From NCBI GenBank assembly GCA_047495785.1, contig JBLDXI010000032.1:4216001-4280000 (forward strand): 64,000 bases of DNA, written 5' to 3'. The notes below the pieces were generated by a model. That model was given only the letters and a program-made list of their open reading frames with translations, was not told the origin of the DNA and did not search any database. The stretch is from Lepidodermella squamata (lineage: Eukaryota > Gastrotricha). A program made the translations under genes and the position numbers. Shown here piece by piece: positions 38,768 to 47,253 of this stretch (positions are counted from its first letter, which is position 1; each line of letters starts with the position of its first letter).

Positions 38768-40510
38768 TCAAGTTTTAACATCGGAGAAATCGCTCGGATC
38801 ATACTGCTGAACAGACCAGGGAACGATGCCGAACAAAATGATCGGGGTTAGAATGATACATGAAGCGTACAGAAGGCATGTAAAGCGTTCAACGACAATA
38901 GCCAGGTACTTCCATCTGCGCCTCTGGTGTTGCTTATTATCGGCATTATAGCTTGAAGATGACGAGCTTTCCTCGTTCTGGGCGGACGAATTAACGCTGC
39001 GAGATCTGATTGAATTGTTGTTAATGCTTGGCATAATAACCGCTGGGTACTCGGCATTATTTGAAGTAACCACAGCTATAACGTGTTTTGAAGGTTTATC
39101 CGAATTTTCGGCGATCTCGTGAAAACTATGATCGATTTCAACACTTTGAAGGTCTATCTGATGTGGCCGGTAAGGTATACGTAGAAAACCACCGACCAAC
39201 CTGGCTGTTCTAAAGACATCGTCCGAGACCTCGCGCTTGCTGTTATCGTTGCGAGAAATTCGCATGCAAACGAAATGCAGACCTTGACCGAAAATCAAAA
39301 GCAAAATATAGAGCATTGAGACATCGATATAGATCGACATGATTGAAGTGTGATCAGAGGCTCGCGGCATATCTTCGGCTATTAAAAGTTGGAAAACGCC
39401 GTAGGCCAGGAGACCGGTGAAAGAGACCTCCATTTTGATTTCATGCGGGACCGAGAAAACAGTCAGTTCAGCGAATGATATCACCATACTTGGAACTATT
39501 ATGTTGACCCTATTCGGCAAAAACTAGCTATAAAAATCAGGGAATGATGGTCATCGGTTTACCAGTAATAAGCAGTCTTCCTTCGGTAGACTAGCTCGAA
39601 TGTTATCTGATTTTAATGAATATCATTAAATTATTAAATTAAATCATCCGCAAATTACATGAGCGTAGTTAGCATCGGTCAAATGGTTTCGAATCGATTG
39701 GTAAGCTCGGCCTCCCAAGTAAGTCCATTGTTCGTTTTCAATCCAGTCTTGTGTTGATATGGCCGGACTGGCGAGTTGAAACTGCTGAATTTCCACAGTG
39801 GAATGCCAACTTTCAAACTCGAGTTCACAGATTTGGGTATCGAACGGAAAGTAGGACATGTCGAGTTTACAAAACGACTCGAACGACCCTGCAATATCAT
39901 GCACTTGATCTTCTATCGCTGTTCATCTCGATTGACCTTACCTCCAGGTCGATACGAAGCTGTTCCGTTGCTGAATATTCGAACCATCTCGCCCTTTCCA
40001 CTTGAGAAATCGTACTTGTGCGGCGCATTGACTAAAGCCAGCTCAGGGGTCCAAGTCTTATCCGCGTCCAGAAATAACGAGTAAACGCACGAGTAAGGCA
40101 TTACGTCCTTCCAGACATGAATTTGATCATTCCAATTCATACTCAAATAACCAGCCAGCGTCACTTTACCCTCTCGTTCTGACTATAGGAAACAAGTTAG
40201 TTTAGGGTGAACAACTTCTGAAGCATCTTTACAATGTTGCTTATCTCGAATAAAGTGAGGCGCATCGTCACATTCACAGGAGTTTGTGTCGTTTTAACCG
40301 GTCTTTCCCAAGATTCAGCTTTTCCGAAAAATTTATCGTATACATCTCTTTCTGTAACTTGTCAAATAACAATTTTTTAGAGACAATTCTTTTCCCGAGT
40401 CGCAAACCTGTTACGTTGTTACATCTGGCCGACAGTTGATATTCATCTGATGATGCGGCTATCAGAGATACAGCAGCAAATAAATTCAACGAATTAAAGA
40501 GACGAATCAT
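38768..40510 (-). CDS. Cys-loop ligand-gated ion channel subunit 2 (nicotinic-like)
   Basis: Six exons: 40510-40408, 40351-40233, 40182-39942, 39888-39659, 39606-39563, 39509-38768 (1479 nt, 492 aa). The start at 40510 gives the signal peptide MIRLFNSLNLFAAVSLIAAS. Internal exons of 119, 241, 230 and 44 nt are identical in length to those of subunit 1. The Cys-loop is C161-C175 with FPFD; M1-M3 are almost identical to subunit 1 (AELTVFSVPHEIKMEVSFTG). The M3-M4 loop differs and holds a serine run. No loop C cysteine pair is seen. The two subunits could form a heteromer, which is inference from the tandem, same-strand arrangement with a 112-bp gap. Confidence 0.88.
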
Positions 40511-40611
40511 CAATTTTGTTATTTTTTTAGCAAAAAATGACTGTCCGGTAGTATTCTTGATAGGGGACACGCCCCACGGGCTAATATCCGCCCTAATAGG
40601 ATATTATTGCT

Positions 40612-40881
40612 TCATCGGAAGTTGTTAACCTTACAGACAATTTTCGTTTGTCTAACATTAAATTTCGAAATATATTTTTGGCAATAACGGTCTACCATGA
40701 GGCGAGCCGAGGTCGATGTAATTAACAGGTATTCAGACTCCAACGACATCGGCTCAGGTGATGAATGCGCATTTTTAGCCGCTTTACGCTTTAATGACGA
40801 AAGGAAATTTGAGTAAAAATCTGCGTCTCCTTGCGTGGGCAAACAACAGTTCGCAGTAAAAGCAGCCACGATATTATTCAT
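40612..40881 (-). CDS. Small uncertain open frame, 89 aa
   Basis: ATG to stop without introns. The N-terminus (MNNIVAAFTANCC) is only weakly hydrophobic and there are four cysteines. It does not carry the C-terminal motif of the adjacent small secreted family. It is divergent from 40994, with 112 bp between the two start codons. I do not recognise it, and it could be a chance frame. Confidence 0.25.
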   Translation of the reverse strand: MNNIVAAFTANCCLPTQGDADFYSNFLSSLKRKAAKNAHSSPEPMSLESEYLLITSTSARLMVDRYCQKYISKFNVRQTKIVCKVNNFR

Positions 40882-40993
40882 TATGAATGTGTCGCCTACT
40901 CAGTGTCGACAACTCAGTCGAGTACTTAAACGGGAGTGTACCGGATATAGCCGACAATTCATGTTTTTTTCTTGTTTCTGATACCATGAAGTT

Positions 40994-41424
40994 ATGCGGC
41001 CGATTTACTCAACTTTGCTTTTTCTCGTGATTTTCGGCAGCTGGCCCTTGCGAACAGTCGACGGTGTGGCCGTTGTAGAACGGCCTTCGAGGAAGGCAGG
41101 AATAAATAGGCAATTACCCGCAAGGAATCGAACGGTTATTCCAAATCGAACAGAACTTCTCAGTAAGCCGATTACGACTCGATTCGATCTATAAATATAT
41201 TTCGTTTTTTCTTAGAAAAATATGTCATCGAGTTGATTGAACGTCGCCATCCGACTGAGGTCGTCAATATAGTTGGCAACTGGCAAGACAGGTCGCATCG
41301 GCGACGGCGTAGGCTGTGCATGGCTAGGTTCAACTCGGCCACAATTTGCGATCAGAGCTCAGCTTTTTACATATGGGCGAAAAAGGTGGCAAAACACATC
41401 ATGATAAATGGGAAAGCACTTTAG
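40994..41424 (+). CDS. Small secreted C-x9-C family protein 1
   Basis: Two exons, 40994-41162 and 41216-41424, joined in phase 1 (125 aa). The N-terminus MRPIYSTLLFLVIFGSW is a signal peptide. A basic, poorly conserved middle (several arginines) leads to KKYVIELIERR just after the intron, then a run of five arginines and the family C-terminus: CMARFNSATIC, then SAFYIWAKKVAKHIM. The only cysteines in the mature protein are the C-x9-C pair, so one disulfide across a helical segment is plausible. I know no described family with this motif. The charge and amphipathic tail would suit a host-defence or signalling peptide, but that is inference. Confidence 0.75.
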
Positions 41425-41440
41425 CTGTAGAGTTTACGGG

Positions 41441-41446
41441 AATAAA
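41441..41446 (+). terminator. Poly(A) signal of small secreted protein 1
   Basis: AATAAA 16 nt after the stop codon. Confidence 0.6.
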
Positions 41447-41686
41447 ATAATGCCGGATGTCTGGAAATATAATCTAGTTTCGATTTTACCGCGCACATAT
41501 TGATTTTGTTTATTTGAAGCGTTGTTCCCAAATGACAACCCTGCGAATATGTTCATGAGGGGCAAAATGAATCAATCAGTACTATTGAGCTAGAGCGGAC
41601 AAGCGGACACCATCGGGGAGAACACAGACACAGTCACACGGATTGCTGGGAGTAATTTGACGGCACCAGACCAGCCCCCTGCTTCA

Positions 41687-41692
41687 TATAAA
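41687..41692 (+). promoter_or_regulatory. TATA box of small secreted protein 2
   Basis: TATAAA 61 nt before the start codon at 41753. Confidence 0.5.
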
Positions 41693-41752
41693 TATCGAGA
41701 TTTCAGTCCTTGATTGAAGCTATAGTTTTGCTCGTTGAAACTTTTGGATAAA

Positions 41753-42206
41753 ATGAGAGCGAGAATATTACTACCTTGTTTGGTTGTGCCAGTCATACTT
41801 GTGGCATCTGTCTCGGCTGTCACACGTTTGAAACACCTCAAAGCCGAAGCGAGATCGAGGAATTTCAAAGAGTCTAATGGTACGTCAATGCCCTCCTTGA
41901 AAAAGGTATTGCGAAACCCAAACGCAACCCGAACAGACATACTTCGTGAGTTTTCTCAAAACTAAGCCTAGTCCATTTGACTAATAATACTGATCATCAG
42001 GTAGATACGTGGTGAATATGGTGGTGACAAAAAATGCGACGCAGGTAGCCAGGATGCTGGACAGAATTCAAGGCCGAACGAAACAGGCGCGCAATTCCAG
42101 GTGTATGAACCTGTTTAGATCTGGCGCGATTTGCAAACAAAGCACTGCTTTCTACTTGTGGGCAAAGAAGGTGGCTAAAAATATCATGCTCAAGGGACAA
42201 TCCTGA
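41753..42206 (+). CDS. Small secreted C-x9-C family protein 2
   Basis: Two exons, 41753-41945 and 42001-42206, joined in phase 1 (132 aa). The start at 41753 gives the signal peptide MRARILLPCLVVPVILVASV. The middle is basic and carries two possible N-glycosylation sites. After the intron come RRYVVNMVV and the family C-terminus, CMNLFRSGAIC and TAFYLWAKKVAKNIM. It matches protein 1 best, notably in WAKKVAK. The intron is at the same place as in proteins 1, 4 and 5. Function unknown. Confidence 0.75.
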
Positions 42207-42240
42207 CTGGAACATTTTTCACACCCCTTGAGTATTGCAG

Positions 42241-42246
42241 AATAAA
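42241..42246 (+). terminator. Poly(A) signal of small secreted protein 2
   Basis: AATAAA 34 nt after the stop codon. Confidence 0.6.
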
Positions 42247-42751
42247 CAGCTAGGAATTTTAGGACGTCTTTATCATAATGATTATGTCTTCTTTCAGTTG
42301 AACTATTCCCGATGACAGGCGAATCTAGATTGATCATGACATTCATCAGTTGCACTGGAAAACTTGTTTACAAGTGATTCACGTCCACTTCAGCGAACCG
42401 AGTGAGACAGTTTGTCGCAAAGGGTGCTTAAATGATGATTGGCTCAATTGAGACCTGCAGGGTTTGCCATCAATCAGCCTTCATTTAGATACAGATCATG
42501 ATGTTTGATCGCTTAATTAAATTTTCGGTGACAGTCGATTTCTGGACGTGTCAGGTCTCTTTTAGAGCGCTAAGACTAGGAGTGATTCGCTCTGCACAAC
42601 ACAGCCTGGAACTTGTCCTAATGATTAGCGTAACTGACAGTTGAAAAATCGTCTCGAATATTGACAATCTAGCCTATATAAGAGAAGTAGCTTATACCAT
42701 AAATTCAACCTCACAACATACATTGTCATAATTGTTATAAAATATGCTGCA
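42247..42751. other. Intergenic region with promoter of small secreted protein 3
   Basis: About 500 bp without a visible gene. It holds the TATA box at 42675-42682. Confidence 0.5.
42675..42682 (+). promoter_or_regulatory. TATA box of small secreted protein 3
   Basis: TATATAAG 69 nt before the start codon at 42752. Confidence 0.5.
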
Positions 42752-43132
42752 ATGCTGACTCAAGACTCGGCTATATGTTTTCTCGCCGTGCTTTTCCTCG
42801 CCCTTATGCCTTCGATATGCTGGGCCCCTCCATGTCCAGCGCCAACGCCCAGGCTAACCAAACGCAGCGATGAAGATGATACCAACGAAAAGGCGTTGAA
42901 ACAACGCTATCTGGATTGTCTACGAAACAAAATTTTGACCTTGGTGGAGAAACAGGATTTCGATGGTATTTCAAAGCTGCTAAAATCCACTCGAATTAGC
43001 ATTATTCGACGACGATACGCCAAATGCATGGCCATCTTCAACTCGAAATCAATCTGCGACAACTCGGCTTCGTTTTATATATGGGCCCGTTTGCTGGCCC
43101 GTGATATCATGAAGGGACAAGTCAATATATAA
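42752..43132 (+). CDS. Small secreted C-x9-C family protein 3 (intronless)
   Basis: Single exon, 126 aa. The signal peptide lies within MLTQDSAICFLAVLFLALM and a proline-rich start follows (APPCPAP). A dibasic KR then precedes an acidic stretch (SDEDD), which could be a processing site. The segment LKQRYLDCL matches the region just after the intron in the other copies, but here exon sequence is continuous, so the intron has been lost. The C-terminus CMAIFNSKSIC and SFYIWARLLARDIM fits the family. It has two extra cysteines in the middle. Function unknown. Confidence 0.75.
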   Translation: MLTQDSAICFLAVLFLALMPSICWAPPCPAPTPRLTKRSDEDDTNEKALKQRYLDCLRNKILTLVEKQDFDGISKLLKSTRISIIRRRYAKCMAIFNSKSICDNSASFYIWARLLARDIMKGQVNI

Positions 43133-43186
43133 AAACAATCGAGTTGATGATTTTCATTTGATACACAGCCAGAATGCATTGTTCCC

Positions 43187-43192
43187 AATAAA
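43187..43192 (+). terminator. Poly(A) signal of small secreted protein 3
   Basis: AATAAA about 55 nt after the stop codon. Confidence 0.6.
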
Positions 43193-43544
43193 AGCGGTTG
43201 TTCGTTTTGGAGTATATGAATCATGATGTTACCTATGGGTGGTCCAAAAATAGCCTAATAAAAGGTATCATGCGGCTAATTGTTTACAACACGAATCATC
43301 CGCGCTTCGCCGAATCGGACAAGTGGCTGATTTGACCGGCAAAGCCACGAAAATAGGTTGTCAAATTGAGGCCGTCGACTTCAAGTGTCGTCCGCCTCCT
43401 TAATTTTGCTACGCTTCAGCGCCTTTGTTACTCACACTAGATAATTTTTCTAATTGCGTCCAGTGCGCGTGATTTAGAATAACAAACATCTGCGTGACAA
43501 ACGGCATTAGCTAAACTGTTCAAGACGAGCGAAATCTGATTATA
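43193..43544. other. Intergenic region before small secreted protein 4
   Basis: About 350 bp. No gene, TATA box or repeat stands out. Confidence 0.4.
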
Positions 43545-43972
43545 ATGCTGCGACAATTTGTCTTTTTTTTCGCACTTTCCGCCGCCTTCTGTGCTGATGC
43601 CTCCGACAACACAGATCTTGACGAAAGCGCCGCTCGAGCGGTCATGATTGAACTTCCTGACATGAAGAATGCGACCCCGAAATTGTCAACAGCCGACGTT
43701 TTAAGTGAGTTTTCACGCGCAATCATCTCACAATATTGCATTTCCTACTCTGTTTTTTTACGTCATCAGGACAGCGCGTCTTCCAATTAGTGCTTCAGCG
43801 GGACTACGCCAACTTGAAAGCGCTGCTGAAATACAGCCGAGAGAAGGAGCTGAAGAAGCGAATGGCGAAGTGCTTAGCGATTTTCCAGTCGAAAGGAATT
43901 TGCGATCAATCCGCTAGTTTTTACTTGTGGGCGAAAATGGCTGCGGCTGATATAATGAACGGCGAGAGTTAA
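43545..43972 (+). CDS. Small secreted C-x9-C family protein 4
   Basis: Two exons, 43545-43704 and 43770-43972, joined in phase 1 (120 aa). Signal peptide MLRQFVFFFALSAAFCA, then an acidic segment (DNTDLDES) and a region rich in charged residues. After the intron, QRDYANLKALLKY and KELKKRMAK resemble the equivalent helices of protein 3. The family C-terminus is CLAIFQSKGIC and ASFYLWAKMAAADIM. Only the C-x9-C pair is cysteine in the mature chain. Function unknown. Confidence 0.75.
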
Positions 43973-44034
43973 ATACAATTTGATATCCAATTTAGGCTGT
44001 ATAGATATTACTATGTATGTGGGAGTATCGTATG

Positions 44035-44040
44035 AATAAA
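44035..44040 (+). terminator. Poly(A) signal of small secreted protein 4
   Basis: AATAAA 62 nt after the stop codon. Confidence 0.6.
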
Positions 44041-44341
44041 ACATTTCAAAATCACTATTACGACATTTAAAGCTGCGATAATTTATTTTTATTTTACTCA
44101 TTAATACTTTCTCACCTCGATTTGCATTTTTTAATGGCAGAGAAGGCTGAAGAGATCACACCCGCGTGAATCGTGACCACAAATTAACGCGCGACAAAAC
44201 ATTTCAGCCATTAGACTGAAACTTGAGATTCGATTAGTCTAAACACGAAAATCCGGCGGGAATATTTGCAATTTTCATTAGCGTGACAGATGTCATCTTT
44301 GATAGTCTTATCCGATCATTTTTGTTAGGAATTTAAACGCG

Positions 44342-44775
44342 ATGAAATCGGCACATCCCGCCTTCATCGGGATTTTTCTAACAATTATCGCCAGCCTATC
44401 ATCGGCAGAAGGCAATCAACGAGTTACCGGCCAGAAACAGATCATCGATGCGCTTGATAAAACATCTTTTTCCGAGCAGCGGATTGAAGAAATCAGTGAG
44501 TTACCCCATATTTCTATATTATTAAGTCTAAAACTCCTTTTCATTTCATAGAAGCTAATATTGCCCACTTGGTGAAAATAGAAGACCTGGCGTCGCTCTT
44601 GAAGCTGGTCGAGTATCTTGAATCATCGTCCTCGCGAAAAAAGTATCGCAAGTGTATGGAAACCGTAAAATCACCGCGCGTATGCAAACGAAGCGCCCAA
44701 CTTTACAACTGGGCTAAGGATGTTACGCGCAATTTGTTGAAAGACCGCCTAGAAAAGGTCAAAGAGCCAGCATGA
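44342..44775 (+). CDS. Small secreted C-x9-C family protein 5 (most divergent)
   Basis: Two exons, 44342-44495 and 44552-44775, joined in phase 1 (125 aa). Signal peptide within MKSAHPAFIGIFLTIIASLS. The C-terminal motif is the least conserved: CMETVKSPRVC and QLYNWAKDVTRNLL, with a longer charged tail ending KVKEPA. The intron position and the single C-x9-C pair still place it in the family. The long charged helices (LASLLKLVEYL) suggest a mostly helical protein. Function unknown. Confidence 0.7.
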
Positions 44776-44822
44776 GATGCCCGGATGTAACTCCGTCAGC
44801 AATATCATCCAATTTTTTCACA

Positions 44823-44837
44823 AATAAAGCTTTTATT
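44823..44837. terminator. Bidirectional poly(A) palindrome between convergent genes
   Basis: AATAAAGCTTTTATT carries AATAAA on the plus strand (for small secreted protein 5) and AATAAA on the minus strand (for the RBR ligase, whose stop codon is 3 nt away). The two genes converge and share this near-palindromic 15-mer. Confidence 0.65.
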
Positions 44838-44840
44838 TTG

Positions 44841-46187
44841 TCAGTTATTTTTGAATTTTCGAGCTAGAAAAATTCCTAACGCAACCGGAGCAAGAATAGG
44901 CGAAAGTGCGACGGCTAGCGGTGCGACGCCGATGAGTAGGCCGGCCGTCACGGCTGACTGCGCAGCTATGCGCCGCCGCTTCGACGGCCACAGCTTCGAG
45001 CAAGAGACAACAGGCAGTAGGCGGTATTGAGCATTCAGGTGGATGGTGTGCACGAAATCGAAGCCGTAGCGCTTGCCGCACGAGTAACACCACTCGGCGC
45101 CGCACACGCAAGTCATGTGCGCGCATCCGCCCGAGTGCGTCACGGGTATAGCGCATGAGGGACATCGCCGGCAATTCTAAAAATAGCAGAAACGTGCTGA
45201 AATCGATATCAAATAGGAAATTCATACAGGAAGATCAGGTCTGTTTCGATGCTTCTGCCGAGCCCATTTCTCGAAGCCGACTCGTGTTGCTGTTAACTGC
45301 TGACAAGTCACGTTCGGGTGATCAGGAAGCCCGCAAGTTCCGCAAAAATGATGCTTGCACCGGAGGCAATCAAACGGCATGCCGCCTCTCTTTTTCCTCT
45401 GTTTTTTATAGCTTTTAAGCGATGCTTTGTCCTGCTGGTCGAGTTTTCGAACCAAATCTAGGCAAACGGGGCACCGTATAGCCTGGGTGGCTAAGTGGCC
45501 CGGTGATCGAATTAGGTTCATATCTTCGGGTGACGTAGACGCCAACGCCTCGCCATAGGGCACAAATTTGTTACAGGAGAAGCATCGCAGCTCATAACTT
45601 CCAGTCAATTTCAGCTCAATCGACTTGTTTTCAGCCGTTTGTCTGACGTAGCTTTGCCAGCAATGTTGGCAAATCGATGTATGCCGGCAACAAGGAGGTC
45701 GCTTTGTGAACCGGCAGCTAGCAGAACAAATTCCGCAGTTGGAAAACTGCCATTCGACATTATCCGAATCAGTATAGCGAAAGTTGAGTTGAAGCCGCCG
45801 AGATCGCTCATTTTGCGTCCACGTGAGCATAGCCGAGAGTAAGGAATTGAGTCGATAGCCACGCTTTGTGTTAATCGCGTGAAGACGGCGGCCGAAAGGC
45901 GTTAATTTACTCCTAATATCGTGATTGTTGCTTTGAAGGCGCAGGTAGGCCATAGTCTGGCAGCAAGATGAGGCAAGGTGCTCCTCCTTAATAATTCCGG
46001 CGAGAGGGTCGTCTTCACGTGAAAGACATTCGTGGAGAGTTTCCTCGCAACTCCCGTTGTCATCGTCAATCTCTAAATTCTGGCCATCAAAAACCAAGGT
46101 TCCAAAGAAGTCTTCTAAGCTCTGAGACCGATACAGCAATGGATGAGCCGGCTGTTGAGCCGAGGATTCTTCAGGACTGTTTTGCAT
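44841..46187 (-). CDS. RBR-type E3 ubiquitin ligase with C-terminal membrane segment
   Basis: Two exons, 46187-45228 and 45176-44841, phase 0 (1296 nt, 431 aa). The catalytic unit is RING1 (CGIC at 151-154, cysteines to about 205), IBR (CPVC at 239-242, then CLRC and CGTC, to about C295) and RING2 (321-350). RING2 contains SGGC at 335-338; C338 fits the catalytic cysteine that takes ubiquitin as a thioester in this class. The C-terminal 40 residues hold a hydrophobic segment (LLIGVAPLAVALSPILAPVA) ending in a basic tail, resembling the membrane-bound RNF144/RNF217 group. RING1 spacing is unusual and IBR carries a lysine-rich insert (KKQRKKRGG). The substrate is unknown. Confidence 0.85.
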
Positions 46188-47253
46188 TGTTTTTTAGAAA
46201 ACCGCAATAAATTAGCCGTCATAAAAATTGTATTTCAAGACATATAATGAAGAGAGTGTAATTGTAAATGAATAGGTGCGATTTAGTGCATTCATGAAGA
46301 GTGGCCAGTAAGTATGGGCTGAGCCGTGCGCGCTGACATTAATACAGCGTAGAGGTACGTGCGGTGATAAAAGACGCTACTTTTTACGTGTATTTCATTG
46401 AATGCGCCCGCTGCGCATAATAATATTTATTTTTACGCGTGCCTATGCGCGACCGGTGCTGTTGCTGCTGCTGCGGCGATGTCGATACTAGCCGGTTGCC
46501 ATGACGGAGCGGCTGTCTGCACTTGCGGCTGGCCATTGCTGATGAGTGGTCTGTGTTTCTTTTCGTTTTTCACTGCTCGGCCCATGAGGATGATGGCGAC
46601 GATACGCGCCAGCAGTTCTTGAGCGCGCAAGTGTGGTCAAGTAGCACTTGAAGTGATTTGTAATTGAGATGAAAGAGCGCGTATAAAAAGAAAAACAGGT
46701 GGTGTCGCGCGCCGGTCACTTGGCTCAGCGGCTAAACTGTGTGGATAAGCGGCGCACATTTTCGGCCTCAAACTGGAAATCCGGCCATTTTCCACGCTCG
46801 AAAACATTGCAGTGCCACCTGAGAGTTAGCTAGTTCGAGTAAACAACCGCAGAGATTTGCAAGGTTGAGAAATGAATGTAAAGGAGGTCATCTCAACCAC
46901 AAACCTCTACGATGACGAGCCCACGAATCTCCAAAAACGAAAATGAGCTAAAATGCCGAGTTTACGAGCGGAAATTTTAATCGGTTTTCATATCGCTGCT
47001 TCCTTGAATCGAGTTGCAGTAGCTTACCGTCACCGATTGTCGTTTCGGCACCCGTTTTGGGGAGCGAAAACGCAGATTCCCCACTCAGAAACGGGCCCGA
47101 GGCTATAAATAGAAAAAGCGAATGACGCAGTAAAAGATCGACCACATTGAATACAATGCTGTTATCACGTTATTTCAACCCATGCAACAGAATAGTGTAA
47201 AGTCCTCAATATAAGCCATAGCAGAACATGAGCTTGGAGCAGTTATAGTTAAT
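46188..47253. other. Intergenic region between divergent RBR and LDLa genes
   Basis: About 1.07 kb. It holds both promoters, a GCT-type low-complexity stretch near 46455-46480, and a TATA box at 47104-47111. Short open frames on both strands overlap one another and show no domain; one that resembles a signal peptide lacks an ATG. I see no gene. Confidence 0.5.
47104..47111 (+). promoter_or_regulatory. TATA box of the LDLa-repeat gene
   Basis: TATAAATA 143 nt before the start codon at 47254. Confidence 0.4.

Noticed and set aside
46398-46630. Overlapping open frames on both strands between the RBR and LDLa genes
   Set aside because: They sit in a GC-rich low-complexity stretch, overlap each other and show no domain or splice support.
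46948-47145. Minus-strand frame that looks like a small secreted peptide
   Set aside because: It begins with GTG and has no in-frame ATG; the frame also lies over the TATA box of the plus-strand LDLa gene.
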